From positions 62,001 to 126,000 of the forward strand of contig JACKQL020000046.1 of NCBI GenBank assembly GCA_018296165.2: a stretch of DNA of 64,000 nucleotides, read 5' to 3'. The position numbers were made by a program, and so were the translations under genes. The notes under the pieces are model-generated. The model was not told where the DNA came from. It made no database searches and saw only the letters and a program-made list of their open reading frames with translations. Below are positions 42,845-55,179 of this stretch, one piece after another. Numbering within the stretch: position 1 is the stretch's first letter; each line of letters begins with the position of its first letter. The stretch comes from Termitomyces sp. T153 (Eukaryota; Basidiomycota; Agaricomycetes; Agaricales; Lyophyllaceae).

Positions 42845-44090
42845 ATGTATGAACTATTCAACACTCAACCACCAGATTCCACCCAGGCAGATCATCCATT
42901 CACTGGACCCATGCCAATAGTGCCTGAGCACAGTCACCAACCCCAGTCTGCTTTTTGCCATGGAGCTCCTCCCCAGATGTCTTCTTCCTCTTTTCCTTCG
43001 TCTGATACTTTGGTTTCTAATGTCCCAAACCCTCTTCTGAAGTTTCCTCAACATCTTAGACTGCATATTTTCTCCTCTCTCCCCAATTCTTCTGCCCAAG
43101 ATCTGACACCAGTGTTGGGTGTTTGCCCTCCCTCACCCAATACTTTACATGCTCCTACACCTCAACATCCATCTCATTCTCCTCCACCTCATCCTCAGCA
43201 GCATACAGCTCTGGCATCATTGCCTCCTGTGAATATTCAATAGAGATTTCCTAATAGCATTTTTTTTACTCCTGCTCAAGCTCATTTTAATCCGAACATT
43301 TGTATTGTGCACTCTCTGTTTTGAGACAATTTTACTCCACCTTCTGCAATTTTTCAGCCTCTTCATCCAATGGTGTCTGTATTTTTAACTCCACCTCCTC
43401 CTTCACCTTCTCTACATCCCCAACAATGCATGACACTGCCAGTCCCTCCTCCATCTGCTTGTCCTCAATATTTTCCTCCCCTTTCTCCTTTTATTCACAA
43501 AATCCTCCTGCTCCTCTTCTGCATGTCTTTAATTACAATCCTCCTCATGTTATTAATCAGGTTCCAATTTTTAATCAGAACCCCCCTCCATGTCATTTAA
43601 TCATGCTCAAAACCCTTTAGAACCTCAACCTTTTATTCATCCACCTGGTCATGAAGCTTATTATTCTCATCCTAATTTTGCTCCTCCATCATTGTACAAC
43701 CACAATGCCTTGTGGGCATATTTTCTATTAATACAGAACCCCCTCCACTATCCACCATTTTCACTTCAATGGTTTGGCAGACTGGGGTTTATGGTCAAAT
43801 CCTGTAATGGCACTGATCAACCATTTGGGACTGAATAGTCATATATGTCCTCTCCCACCTCCTGGTGCACCATGCAACCCCACCTGCAAAGTCATTGTTC
43901 CTCCCCCATACCCACCTCACATCTCAATTGATGAGGAATCAAATATGAAGTTTTTTGGAGGAATGACAACATATGCACTTATGTTTTGATGGGCAAACTC
44001 TCAGCCAAAATATACAGCTGTCTACCTCCAGCTTGTGGTGGTCAATTTAATTTTCCCACTTGGACTGCTCAGGATGTTCTTGCTTGACTT
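42845..44090 (+). pseudogene. Pro/His/Ser-rich decayed ORFs, probably transposon leader or gag part
   Basis: The open frame 42845-43243 and the following ones are dominated by Pro, Ser, His and Gln (HAPTPQHPSHSPPPHPQQH). Low-complexity, with many stops in the other phases. No domain is recognised. It lies just upstream of copia gag/protease traces and may be the disordered front of that polyprotein. Confidence 0.35.
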
Positions 44091-45008
44091 TGTAAACACT
44101 ACAGCATGGGCAGTGCAGCCTCTGCACAGAAAATCAAGGACTCTGTTCTTCATCTTGCATGCACTCTGACAGCCATTCCTTCATATGTTAAGTGCAGTGG
44201 AGAATTACCATAAATCAGGTAGCTACAATGGTCTGGGACTTCACACCATAACTTCACACCACATTAAATAATCTGAAAATTCATGGATGGTATTCTGAAT
44301 CTTCATTTGTATGCCCCTCTTCATGAAGGTGTCCAGAGCTTGTGGGATGTGGGTTTGGAAAGGACATTTGAATTTTATGACCTTGTGAAGTATGCCAATG
44401 TCAAAATGGCTTCTCAGCATCAGACATCCAGAAACCAGAGTACCCCTTCTCATACAATACCAGGAACCATGACACTGACCACCAGTACACCTAAGACAGA
44501 CACAGCATCAGAGACTCTTCAAAAATGAGCACCAGCAAATGAGAACCTGAGTTGAACTAGAGCACACATCACAGTTACCAAAGAACTTCCCACAGAAATG
44601 TTGAATTCTTCATTTTATTATACCAATGACAACTCTACATCTGTACCAACAACCATTGTTGAAGAGGAAAATGAAATTGCTGAGCTCTTATATGACCAAT
44701 AATGAGTCTAGAAACATGCCACCATATTTTTTGTTTGTCAACATGGCAGACTCAGCCTTGGTCACTGATGTGGCACTCAAATTCAACTCAATCCTTGATT
44801 CTGGATGCACAACTCACATAATTAAAGATGAGAAGCATTTCTGGTTGTATGATTCTGGACTTGCCACACACATGGGCACTGCAAATTATGGTGTTTTGAT
44901 GACTCTGGCTAGGGGAGATGTCAGAATTTGAATTCATGTCAATGGCAAGAACATAGTTGTTTCAATTTGAGATTTTCTTCATGGATCAGACATTCCAATC
45001 AACTTACC
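44091..45008 (+). pseudogene. Copia gag and aspartic protease relic
   Basis: 44283-44528 gives gag-like WDVGLERTFEFYDLVKYAN. 44740-45000 gives VTDVALKFNSILDSGCTTHI, then FWLYDSGLATHMGTANYG, LARGDVRI and NGKNIVVSI. The DSGCTTHI motif and the following VGTANxGxLxxLARGDV are the Ty1/copia protease signature. It is interrupted at 45008 by an inserted LTR and continues after 45626. Confidence 0.75.
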
Positions 45009-45621
45009 TGTAAGGGAACTGGTCTCCAGACCATCCCACCCTATCAGACATTCCAATCAACTCACCTGTAAGGGAACCGGTCTCCAGACCATCCCACTCT
45101 TGCCTAGCTTGATCTGTGGGGATTGGCACCTCTATCTAGCTGACCTCCAGACTGCCTGGTCCCTTCTTACTCCCTCACCATCTTGATCCCATGCTCAATG
45201 GGTATATCATACCTGGCACATAGTATATTATTGTCAATCATTGATCCTTTTACTACCAGACCTGGTTGATCAATAGTTTATAGTCATTGACCTCCACTTT
45301 GTCATATAGACTGTAGTTAGCAGCCTCTGGCTTAGTCACAAGTACTTAGTCATCAAGTAGCCTTGTAGTATTTAGGCAGACCTGGGGATATGATATCCCC
45401 AGTCTGGATATTAGCATTGCTTCTGGGTTTAGCATAACTGTAAGCTTGGCCAGTGTAGCCCCTTGCTTTTGCCTCACCCTCTGCCTCTGCCTTTTGTTGA
45501 ATGCTTGCCCCTTGCCTGCCATGCCTCTGGCCAGCCTGCTTGTTGTTTGCCTCTTGACCAGAGTATCAGGATGTGAGTGGTGGGCTTGGCTTGGACTATC
45601 CATAGCCAACATTCCCTTACA
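45009..45621. repeat. Solo LTR (TGTAAGGG...CCCTTACA) inside the copia relic
   Basis: Flanked by the 5-bp duplication TTACC (45004-45008 and 45622-45626). Termini TGTAAGGGAA and TTCCCTTACA. Its orientation relative to the parent element is not known. The left junction (22 bp of flank plus 34 bp of LTR) is tandemly duplicated, about 59 bp per unit (44985-45043 and 45044-45100). It is homologous to the fragment at 1-230. Confidence 0.9.
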
Positions 45622-45980
45622 TTACCCTCTATTGGCACAATGGCAGAAAATGATATGAGCCCACTTTTTGAATGAGATTTGACAATCATCTTCATTCCCA
45701 CTAATGTTGAGTCTCTTCCTGACAAGTCACTCCAGGCCACTGTTCATAATAAACTATCCTGGTCTGCTGGCAGAAATGCAGTTTTTACCAGTGAATGTAT
45801 TACACAGGGTGGCAGATCTGCTATCCAATCAGTTGCTGCAGCAGGAGTGGCAACCAGGCTTACAGTTTTTGTCAGCAGATGTAGAGGTTTTGTCCATGAA
45901 TCTGGTGTCAAATTTGTCAAATGCATCTATGCCTACCTCACATGCCAAAATTCCGGCTAGAATTTGGATACTAGAGGAGT
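45622..45980 (+). pseudogene. Copia pol continuation after the inserted LTR
   Basis: Reads MAENDMSPLFE (joining INLP of the preceding part), FIPTNVESLPDKSLQATVHNK, SAGRNAVFT. This is the sequence region between protease and integrase in fungal copia elements. It degenerates before the KDZ-like block at about 45985. No integrase or RT of copia type is visible downstream. Confidence 0.5.
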
Positions 45981-45984
45981 AACA

Positions 45985-46690
45985 GGAACTAGAGGATGAT
46001 CACACATTGGAAGGTGAACACCTGCCATTGGAAGAAGTACCAATGGAAGATATTCCATCACCTGGACCACAACATATGGAGGATCATCATACTACTCATG
46101 TTGATGGACTTTCTCCCTCTGCAGCCACTGATGGTTTCAATCCACCATCTGCATATGGGTGCCATATTGAGAGAAGTGATTGCTTTGGAAACCCAATTTC
46201 ACACATTGTACACACAACTGGTATGCACTACATCAGTGTTGTTGTGTGCAAGTGTTCTGGCCAAGATGTCTGGATTAAGGATGCCATTCACTCATAGCTG
46301 ATTCCTAGCACATTTGACCAGACAAGAACATATTTTACAATGGCCATTCTGAACAATTTTTGTCTGACTGATTTAGAGTGCAAAGCCTCTGCCTACTAGT
46401 ATTGGCAGAAACTTGCAAGGATTACTTCATCAATTGCTTCTTCAGGTGAAGTAAATACTCTCTATTGTGAACTACAATGACTTTCTCATTCATGACAGTG
46501 GTTGAAAAAATTGAAATGGGCAGATTTTGGACATGATGAGACAAAAGAACCAATGGCACCAGGATGTGGTGAACTTGCAATATTCTGTCCCACTTGCCCT
46601 CAATCAGGAGTGAATATTTTGCCAAACTGGGAAGATCCAAGTTCAATTGCTCATTGATGATGGATGGAAACTTTAAGAGGTTTGAGGATG
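45985..46690 (+). pseudogene. KDZ transposase relic (CxC2-type region)
   Basis: The minus-free plus-strand frame at 46007-46297 (GMHYISVVVCKCSGQDVWIK) is followed by FDQTRTYFTMAILNNFCL, KASAY, YWQKLARITSS, WADFGHDETKEPM, and CGELAIFCPTCPQSGVN before a frame change into LMMDGNFKR. H-x2-V-x3-C-x-C, the TxFTxxLLxxF and CPxCPxxGxN...DGNF landmarks belong to the CxC2 domain at the front of KDZ transposases of Agaricomycetes. The catalytic part is absent. Confidence 0.7.
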
Positions 46691-47420
46691 TGATCCTTGG
46701 TTTGTACAATCAATTTGTACAGCCCTCAATGATGCAGGATACCTGTAACATGGTCTGCAATATAGTATATGCAATCAAAGAAGGAGTGCAGAGTTTCTAT
46801 AATGCCCTGCTGGACCATGCTCAAAATATGGCCATATATATAGATGATTTCACAATTTGTAAGTGGTTTTTAGAGGGAATACTCTTCAATATGCTTGTCA
46901 TGTTATTACACAATGGTGTATTGAGGGAGATGTGCAGGGTTATGTTGAAGCTCAAATGTCTAATTGTTTCTTTTTTTGTCATACTTACATTCAGAACACC
47001 ACCACTTGTGAGCCTTGTGTTTCCATGTCCATATGTTTATTATTCTTTATTTAAACCTTATTTTTCTTCCTATAAAAGTCCTACATACACAAACCACCAC
47101 TCTCAGTCATCTTTATTCTTCTGCAGAGTGACTAAGGATGAGCCAAGTCTGTTATATATACTTTTTTAATAGTTACTTACAATTACTGTAGACTTACAAT
47201 CTATTGTACTCTACAGGTTAATAAAGTTGTCATTATTCTTCTGTGGAGTGACTGAGGACTTACAATCTATTGTACTCTATATGGTGGACTTGCTGCTAAA
47301 GTAAATACAATGGAGGAATTTGTTTTGGGGGCTAAGGCCTACAAAAAATGGTATCAAGACTGCAGTGCACTGCTTATAGTGCAGAATGAAAAGTGGGATT
47401 GGGCACACTCTGTCATTGGC
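46691..47420 (+). pseudogene. Gypsy gag relic, split by a solo LTR
   Basis: Before the LTR (46691-46918): FEDVILGLYNQFVQPSMMQD, GVQSFYNALLDHAQNMAIYI, LEGILFNMLVMLLHNG. After it (47287-47420): GLAAKVNTMEEFVLGAKAY. Together these give the capsid region of an Agaricomycete gypsy gag (FxxFxxxLYxxFxxPxxMQ, GVQxFYxxLLDHAQNM). It is fused directly behind the KDZ 'DGNFK' motif at about 46685. Confidence 0.7.
46919..47281 (+). repeat. Solo LTR with mutated ends (TA...TA), in gag
   Basis: 363 bp, starts TATTGAGGGAG and ends GTACTCTATA, flanked by the 5-bp duplication TGGTG (46914-46918 and 47282-47286). The expected TG...CA ends have become TA...TA by G-to-A and C-to-T. It contains a duplicated TTCTTCTG(C/T)(A/G)GAGTGACT block (47115 and 47236). 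Confidence 0.9.
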
Positions 47421-48000
47421 TGTGGCACAGTCTCCCTAAGCACAAACACAAAGGGGGTGGAGGTGTGCAACTTTGTGACTGGCATTTGGAGGTCCTGTTA
47501 TTGTCTGTTGGCAAAGGTGATAGATGTTTCCACACAGGGAGTGATGTCTCCAGTGGAGATAGGGTTTCTATTGAAGAGTTTGAGGAAGATGGAGGTGGGG
47601 AGGCACTAGAGGGATTGCAGAGTGAGCACTGCCAGGAATATTGTATGTTGAGCCATCTTTTTGTGGTTCTCTAAAGGCTTCTTTCATGCACTAGGGTGGT
47701 GGATGTGGGAACCTTCTTTGTATTTGTGGTAACAGGTTCAGAAGGAGGAACAGCTTGATAAGTTCCTCTATGACAATCCTGTGGTCTATAATACATCTCT
47801 CTCAGTTGTGGTACATGTTGTTCTCAGTGTATTCCTGTGTTCATCTAGACAGTGCAGTTGGACATCTTTATGCATGTCATGAGCATTGATACTACTGTGA
47901 AGGAATCTGTCAGTCAAACAAGTACATGGGATAACAATTTGTAAGTGAAGCCAAACAATGAGTGAGTTGTTTGAAGAGGTGGGCAATAAACTGGGTGTAC
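47421..48000 (+). other. Acidic gag-tail-like trace, then unassigned sequence
   Basis: 47393-47674 has an open frame with SSGDRVSIEEFEEDGGG, like the acidic tail of fungal gag proteins, after which (47680-47930) nothing is recognisable. Confidence 0.3.
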
Positions 48001-48009
48001 CAGAACACA

Positions 48010-48260
48010 AAAAGGGAGGGAAGAGCTTAGTGAATCCAAAACTCTAGAGAGAGGAGCTTGCACAAACCCAGAGCTCTGGAAGGGGAAGAGCTTAGGTGAA
48101 CTCAAAGCTTTGGGGAGACAATGAGTGAGTTGCTTGGGTGAACCAAGAAGAAGAGAAGAGTTTGGGTGAACCCAAAACTCAAGGGAAGGGAAAAGTTTGG
48201 GTAAACCCAAAACTCAAGGGAAGGGAAGAACTTGGGTGAACCCAGAGCTCTCAAAGAGTT
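48010..48260 (+). repeat. Array 1 of the GGGT(A/G)AACCC short repeat
   Basis: Six or so degenerate units of about 30-36 bp, each centred on (T)TGGGTGAACCCA followed by AAACTCAAGGGAAGGG or a variant. Related arrays: 50190-50400, 51170-51600 and 61080-61490. Confidence 0.75.
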
Positions 48261-48750
48261 GAAGGAAGGTCAGGACAAATTTGACATCTGTGGTTCTGGC
48301 TGGATTTTGGCATAATCCAGATTGGCATGATATCTGGCCAAAATTTTTTTCAGTCCCCCTGATGACATCATTCTTGAATGCTTGGGCTCTGGGTTCATAA
48401 TTTTACTAGAGATTCCTCCTGTGTTGTTTTCCTGATGTGATTTCATAGACTCTTTTCTTGTCAATCAGCCAACATCTCAGTTTTTATCACTCAGGCTTAT
48501 CTCCCTGACAATGGAAACATTTTCTGGGGTGTGCATAGACACTTTTCAGGTCATTGATGGTTTTTGTGGGCATTCTCAAGTACTGTGTGGTCAAGGATAT
48601 AGTACCAGAAGATCAAGAAATATGTATAAGTAGTACAAATGATACAAATGAACCACTTTACATTATATTATGAATCAAGTCCATTGCAAAATGTCAAATT
48701 ACAGTACAGTATAAGCCCATATTCCTCACTCTTATACAAACATTCATGTG
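48261..48750. other. Unassigned CpG-poor spacer
   Basis: I see no gene or repeat in this stretch. Confidence 0.35.
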
Positions 48751-50160
48751 ATCTGACCATGTTTCCAACTTCTAGTGAGCATCATGTGTGAGGGCAAAGG
48801 TGCATGTATGACTAGGTAGTGAGTGCATGCAGCTGAGTCTGCTGAGTTGGGGGACTTGCTGAAAGCTTCAGTGGCTCTGGTGGCTTTCTGGAAGTGCACA
48901 GCTTTAAGAGGGGAATGCTCAATGGTATAGATTGCAAAGATTCACCTCAACCCTCAATTTGTCAATACTTTTGTAGTGCTGCTCCAGTGTGGCCTCCAAC
49001 ATTTTAAGGCATGCCAAATTAAATCCCACAATGTCATGCAAGTCCTCCTGCAACCTCCCTTCAATCCTGATACTCAAGAGATTTTTTCAAAAGCCAAAGC
49101 CTTCACTATACACTGTTTACCACAGCAGAAAAGAACACACATCAATCAAAACCAATTCTTCTAGTGCACAGAGGGAACAAACATAAGATACATCCTGAGG
49201 GGATAGCTTCAGGTACCTCAAAGCAAGGTTCTGGAGTTTCAGCAAAGGTCCACAGTGCAAAAGAGCTAGTAGGTGTTCATGATGCATCATTGCATGAATG
49301 CTTAAATTTTGCAGATTTTCTGGATTAACATGCTTCAAAGTGTACCTTTCCTCTAGATAGACACATGCAGCATATCCTCAATCCACATTCAATGTAGTAA
49401 GAGTATGACCATTAACAAAAGTGCTGGCAGAATCTGAGCTTAAGTAAAAGGGGTACAGATGTATGGACAGCATAGTCAGAGCAGGGCAGGCTTTGTAGAG
49501 GACTTCAAGGTAGCATGTATCATACATAAAGGGTAACAGAGACACAGTTTTCAAGAATGGATATTGGAGATCAAACCCAAAAAATAGTGATCAAATGGTA
49601 GGGAGTTCCCATAAGAATTTGAGAATATATCATCCATTCAATTTAAATCTGACCTCTGATAGCTGTGAAAGCTGGTGCACATCCCAAAGCACAAGATTTC
49701 TGAAGTCATGACAGTTTGCCTGTATACAAAGGACCCAAATTTGGTTGGTCTATCTTCCCAGCCAAAAAAAATTCTGTAACTGTGCTTCTGTGGCAAATCT
49801 TTCTGGGATTTGCACCACTACATTCATGGGTGTTAAACCAAAGTAGTGAAAGAATATTTTGGGGCTTATTAATGTCTTGGATTCCTCAGGCAGAAGTTCA
49901 AATAATGTCCACAATTTTTGGAAATTCATAAGAATCATATACCACCTTTTTGATACTATAACAACCTGTGTTATCTACTTGGTAGGTTCATCAGTGAGAT
50001 CTTTTGCAATCCTGACAATTTTGCTGAGTATCTCTGTGGGGACATCATTGATTGAAGGAAGTGGCATTGATTTCATCAGATCCATAGTCTGTACAAATAA
50101 TTTGGGCTGTCGAACTTCAAACTCAACTTCACAGAAAACTTTGACAAACCTTAGCACTTG
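48751..50160 (-). pseudogene. F-box/LRR-like protein gene, decayed
   Basis: The minus-strand frame at 50157-49975 reads PSINDVPTEILSKIVRIAKDL, an F-box start (split here; NDVPTEIL, then IVRIA). It continues across a likely intron to VSKRWYMILMNFQKLWTLF, the second half of the F-box. Downstream, 49750-49938 and 49117-49338 give leucine-rich segments (LLKLQNLALRYLKLSPQDV). The remainder is broken by stops. F-box proteins select substrates for SCF ubiquitin ligases and are highly expanded in Agaricomycetes. It lacks CpG and looks like a decayed copy. Confidence 0.55.
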
Positions 50161-50410
50161 GATTTATATGGATGACTGGAGATAGACAGAAAAAGCTTGG
50201 GCAAACCAAGAGCTCTGGAGAAGGGAATACCCAAGAGAATCAGAGGACTTGGGTGAACCTGCAGCTTAAAGGAATGAGAGAGTTTGGGTGAGCCTGCAGC
50301 TTGAAGGAATGAGAGAGTTTGGGTGAGCCCATAGCTCAAATGAATGAGAGATCTTGGGTGAGCCCACAGCTCAAAGGAATGCCTGAGTCTGCCCAAGCAC
50401 TTGCTCTCTC
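50161..50410 (-). repeat. Array 2 of the short palindromic repeat
   Basis: Five to six units such as GAGAGTTTGGGTGAGCCTGCAG or CTTGGGTGAGCCCACAGCTC, spacing about 36 bp. It lies directly upstream of the F-box relic (its promoter side). Confidence 0.75.
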
Positions 50411-51129
50411 TAGTTGTAAGCATAGATATAGGTTTGTTGGTATTCTGGGTCTAATAGCAAGGAGGCATGACAATGGCCAAGGAATGTAGACAAGAGGATC
50501 CACTGAAAGGTTTGTTTGCCTTGAACAAAGCCACAGTGACAGGAGGCATGAGCAAGACTGGTGGATACTCAGGACTTATTAAAATTTTACCCTGACATCT
50601 AGTTTTGCAATGTAGTTCACCATCATCTATTTTAGATCATTTTTTTGTAACAGAATTAATGAACAGCTAGTTTTATCCATGGGTTTATCAGACCAGTGAG
50701 AAGCTACTGGCCACCTCTACAGCTTAAGTCTCATTCTATTCTGGTCATCCTTCCATTTCTCCTCAGCTTCTCATTTAGTCATTTATGTCCACTTCTCTTC
50801 ATTATTCCTCAGTTCTCCATGATTCTCCTTCCATATGGTAGCTCCAAATTAACAGGGAATAAAAAGGACTTGAGTGTGGCAACAATCACACATAAGTCTA
50901 GAGATGTGAGGTGAAACCAAGTTCCTAAGGAGCTTCTACCTCAATGATCTCACTCTAGGTTAGTACTCTGTTCTCAGGAAAGTGATTTGTCTCTTTACAA
51001 GTTCACTCTGCAGATTTAGCAAGATCTATATCATTGTTTTGTTGAAACAAGATGTTCAAGTATAGAATACAGAAGCAAAACATGAAACAATTTACAAATC
51101 TCATGCTACTCTAGTGTCAAAGTTGTCAA
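50411..51129. other. Unassigned CpG-poor spacer
   Basis: I see nothing recognisable. The plus-strand ORF at 50696-50914 is hydrophobic and Ser/Pro-rich by chance composition. Confidence 0.35.
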
Positions 51130-51605
51130 GCTAGAAAGATGAGGTAGGCACTTGAATTGGGACACAGGCTGCCTGAAGGTGATATTGGTGAGAGGAGAGC
51201 TTAGGTATACCCAGAGGAAAGGTGGAGATTGGGTAAACCCAGAGCTCAAAGGAGGGGTAGAGCTTGGGTAAACCTAGAACTCAAAGAAGGGGTAGAGCAT
51301 GGGTAAACCCAGAGCTTGAAGGAGGGGTAGAGCTTGGGTAAACCCAGAATTCAAGGGCAGGAAGAAAATGCTCTGGAGAACTTGGAAAAACACTGAGTCT
51401 TCACTATTTGGCTGCAGGGCTTCAGCCAAACATCATGCTGATACTGAACTACAAATGCTAAAGTCAAGGTCAAGTACATGTCTTACTTTCTTGCTGTCTT
51501 GAGCTTTGGGTGCACCCAAGCCCTTACCTTCCCTAGAGTTTTGGGTTTACCCAAGCTCTCCCATTTCCTTTGAGTTTTGGGTTCACCTAAGCTCTTCCCT
51601 TACTC
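51130..51605 (+). repeat. Composite repeat: forward array, linker, inverted array (copy 1)
   Basis: Four to five units of GAGCTTGGGTAAACCCAGAGCTCAA type (split: GAGCTTGGGTAAACCC, AGAGCTCAA) at 51180-51350, a ~140-bp linker with CACTATTTGGCTGCA..GCTTC and CAAAGTCAAGGTCA-like sequence, then the same unit inverted (51500-51600). It matches 61040-61490 along its entire length. Confidence 0.8.
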
Positions 51606-52560
51606 ATGACTTGCTAGAATCTTTAGACACCTGGATAGTTGTGCCAAAAATGCATGAGCTTGATATTGTATACCTCCTACAGTTGAATCATTGTGAACCA
51701 AATTGGATTGATGCTTTGCAATGGGCAATTCATGTAGCTGACTATAGCAACTATGACCTGATGACCATCTCCTGTTGCCTTGCAGTTCTTGCACATGTGC
51801 CAACACTGAATTCCACTAAATCTCTGGGCTTATTCCCCTCTTGTTCATAATTGCCTGCATCCAGGCCTGCATATCTTTCAGCTTGCTCCATTGGGCAGCT
51901 GCAGTGCCATTTTTCAACTTGCATTTGAGAATACAAACTACTGGCCAACAATCCTCATATTCCTTCAGTTTTGGCCAGTTCTTATCTTTAGCCATCTGAT
52001 GTAACAAATCAGACTCTCTGTATTAGCATGGAAGCTTCACATACCTTATTACATATCTTTCCAACCTCCCTCTTGTTCTGTTTCCTGTAACATTTTGTCA
52101 AGTCCAGTCTTTCTTGACATAGGACATGAGTAGCTGCCTATGTTAGAAATGATCAAAACTAGTGGAGTTGTCCAGAGGCAAAGACCTACCAACAGCTGCT
52201 CAACAGACTTTCTAGACCAGCTAGTCTTAGTGAGCTCAACTGCAAGAGTGAATCCACCACTATTAGGCCTTCCTGGTTCACCATGGGGTCTGAGAATCTT
52301 CTTGTTATTTTTCTTCAAGCACAGAGAGTCTTGGTCTCCTGCAAAGTTTTGTTTTCAAATTCATTGTCAGTGTCATGAACCTCCATGACCTCTGCTGCAT
52401 TTAAATTGTATGCCTCAAACTCCATGCATGTGGCAGTGGGTGGGAACAGTGGAGATGAAAGTGCCATAAATTCAATGGGAGACAATGGCAGAGTATATAG
52501 TCTTTCAATGTAAAGTCTCATTGCAGGTTGTTGAAATAATGTGACCCTTGCATGATATAT
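51606..52560. pseudogene. Decayed segment related to the gene relic at 61.9 kb, plus unassigned sequence
   Basis: 51606-51720 (CTTGCTAGAATC.TTAGACA, CAAAAATG.ATGAGCTT, CCAAATTGGATTG) matches 61926-62030. On the minus strand 51816-52007 reads KNWPKLKEYEDCWPVVCIL, an unassigned domain-like trace. The rest (52050-52560) shows no known domain. Confidence 0.35.
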
Positions 52561-54110
52561 ATATGTCTTGACAAACATGCTTTGTTGCTTACCAGCCTCA
52601 TCTGGACTTTGTTTAAAACAGGTCTTTGTCTTGTTATGTAATCTTTGTCAGGTCCTTTATCAAACAACCTCTCTTTTGCCTGTTTGTTTGTATACCATTC
52701 CATTTCATCTTCATGTCTGCCCTTCAGGTATCCCTATTTTCTATGCATATAAGATTTCTTACTCATATCTCCTCCAGAATCAGAATAATTCTTACAAATT
52801 CTTTGCTGACCTCAAAAGAAGCAAAGGCCCAATTAGTTCCATCATCTTTACTCCTGATGCTACCATTATGTGTATCAGAAGTGAGTTGCCTATGCTGCCT
52901 TGATTGGCCCATCATGTAATGTTGGATTATGAGTGATAATGGCCATGTTTGCATCTATTCAACTAAGGATTTTGCTCTTACTTCAACTCCATGATCCTGC
53001 CTGGGGAAAGGTTACTGCTTTGACATACATAGACATCCAGCTTGCAGCCAGTGACAAAGTTGAGTCTATCTGCATAGGGAACATATGAGGCTTTGTCTTC
53101 TTGATCCCTAAGTCCAAACAAAATACTGTGAGTGTTTCCACTCTGACTTGAACTCCTTGCTGACTCAGCTTCAAGTGGTTCACCCAAAGGTCTTCAAAGT
53201 CTCTTACAACCTTTGAGTTTAATGATAGTGCCACTGTCCAAGTATTTGACCATGTAAAATCAATGGCTCACAATTGCTAGTCATGGCAGAACATCAAAGT
53301 TGTTTAGCATTGATGCAAGTCATGAGTCAAGCTTGATGTATAGTTGATCACTCATCTTGACCATAAACAGTAGATTTGATTGAATTGTGGTTTGTCATAG
53401 GAGAATCTCAAGCAATACCCATCAGCCTGGCATTCTTTGGGGGCAGCAATCAAAATATCCTGGTCCACAAGATTGAAAATGGCAAAATGTATGTTCACTC
53501 ACTCAAGATACAATGACTGTTGATATTAGCTTCCAGGCTTTGTCAGGACACACAAACCTCAAAAATTATATGGCAAAAACACTTGTCATGTGCTATGTAT
53601 GCTCTTTGTATCTATATTAGTGCTATATGCTGACTTTTGTCCAGTGGATCTGCAGCCCTTTCTCCTTGCAAGGATTTTCTTCTGGTACATAATTTGACAG
53701 AGCCTTACATGCAAGTCCATTGTTTCCCAGGCTCTCTGCCTGAGGTGATCTTTCCTGCTAACTTCCAGAGGCAGATCATCATCCAAAATGCCTGGGCCAA
53801 AGATGGTCAAGTTGCTGTGTGTGGAAGTAATCACAATATTGTTTATATATTGGGTATGACAACATGAGAAGTACTTCAAAAGCTGCCAATGAGCAGTAAG
53901 CTCAAATGTTTCAGCAAGTTTGTTATTTGTATTCATCAAGGTGTATAGGACCAATACAGACAGTTGCCACTGCTTGGCTCTTGAATGGCAAGCATGTTAT
54001 CATTGGCAGATCAAGTTCTGGTAGTTTCAATGCCTCAGTGTGGATCAAGCAGGTGAGCATGAAGCTGGAATATCACTGCAACCTGTTTTCACTATCTTGA
54101 TAGTCCCCCA
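52561..54110 (+). pseudogene. WD40-repeat protein gene, decayed
   Basis: 52640-52920 includes FFADLKRSKGPISSIIFTPD, like the first WD40 blade (xxLxxHxGxIxxxxFSPDG). After a broken stretch, 53637-53867 gives SSGSAALSPCKDFLLVHNLT and KDGQVAVCGSNHNIVYIL, and 53906-54040 gives VVSMPQCGSS and HVIIGRSSSG. These follow the blade order of an Agaricomycete WD40 family (SSAALSPxxxxxxVxNLxxGxD, GxxVVxGxxxGxVxV). There are introns and stops throughout. Function is not inferable. Confidence 0.5.
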
Positions 54111-55179
54111 AAACTGTGAATGAACTTGTTCCTGTACCTTCAGCATCACTTATGGATCAGTGGTTGCAAACTGCTGAGTGGGGCACCCTTGTATTCTTGT
54201 GCTTAGCATTTGCCACCATATATTTCTTTCCCACTTTTTTCTTTTTATTCTCATGATGTAAGTTCTTCACCTTTTCTTCACATTCATTATCTGATGTTCC
54301 ACCCCTCAGCTCATTTCTTTTGTAATGGCTAGGTACCTTGCTCCACCCATCTAAAATATTGCTGCCATTTTGGCTACCCCTGTGTTCTCACCTGTTGTTT
54401 TCATACACACTGTCTATCAAATGGCTGAGCCAGTATCTGTTGAAATCCCCTTGATCATTAGTGGTAGTATCACACCAGTTGCAACAATATACATTATGTG
54501 CACAGTTATGGCTGACCCTGAGTTTGTAACTCAAACTATACCTAGTTCACTCATGCATAAAATTACTACATTTACTGATAATCTCGTAACACTTGTGTAT
54601 GAATCAGTCAAGGAACCCTCCCCCCACAGCACCATCAGGACTGGAGTTTCTGATACAACTGTGGTCTAGGAAGTTTATACAGAATAATGTATGGCCTGTT
54701 GTACTGGCTATACTATAAGCTATTGTATATGGTTTTGCCCCCACCCCCCCCCAATCTCAATCTGAAGCTCCTGTAATTCTGAGAGTTGAGATTGAATTAC
54801 TTATCAAGTCTGCTGTTCTTCTAATCCTCAATCAAATTCTGATCTCTTCATCAAAAATAATGATGGCCATATGCCTTGTACATAAGCATGCACCATACCA
54901 AACATTCAGTTGTATTCAGCTCACTAACTGGACAATGATTGAATTCAAGGTAGCATGCATCACAGTGATTATTGAGGATGCTAGAGGAATGTTGACAATG
55001 TGGTGTGACTGGGCAACAATTTCTCAAAATTAGCTAGATCTGCATCTTGCTTGATAAGCATTTGATTATCTACTACCCCCCTTGAAATCATATTTTCCTT
55101 ATCCTTGTTCTTTCATCTTGAGCTTTGTCTGCCACTCTTTCTCCTTTGAAAATTGCTTCTGCCTGATTATGAACAATGC
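54111..55179. other. Unassigned CpG-poor spacer with small open frames
   Basis: The plus-strand ORF at 54370-54669 (99 aa, Thr/Val-rich) has no recognisable domain and might be the C-terminal part of the decayed WD40 gene. Nothing else seen. Confidence 0.3.
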
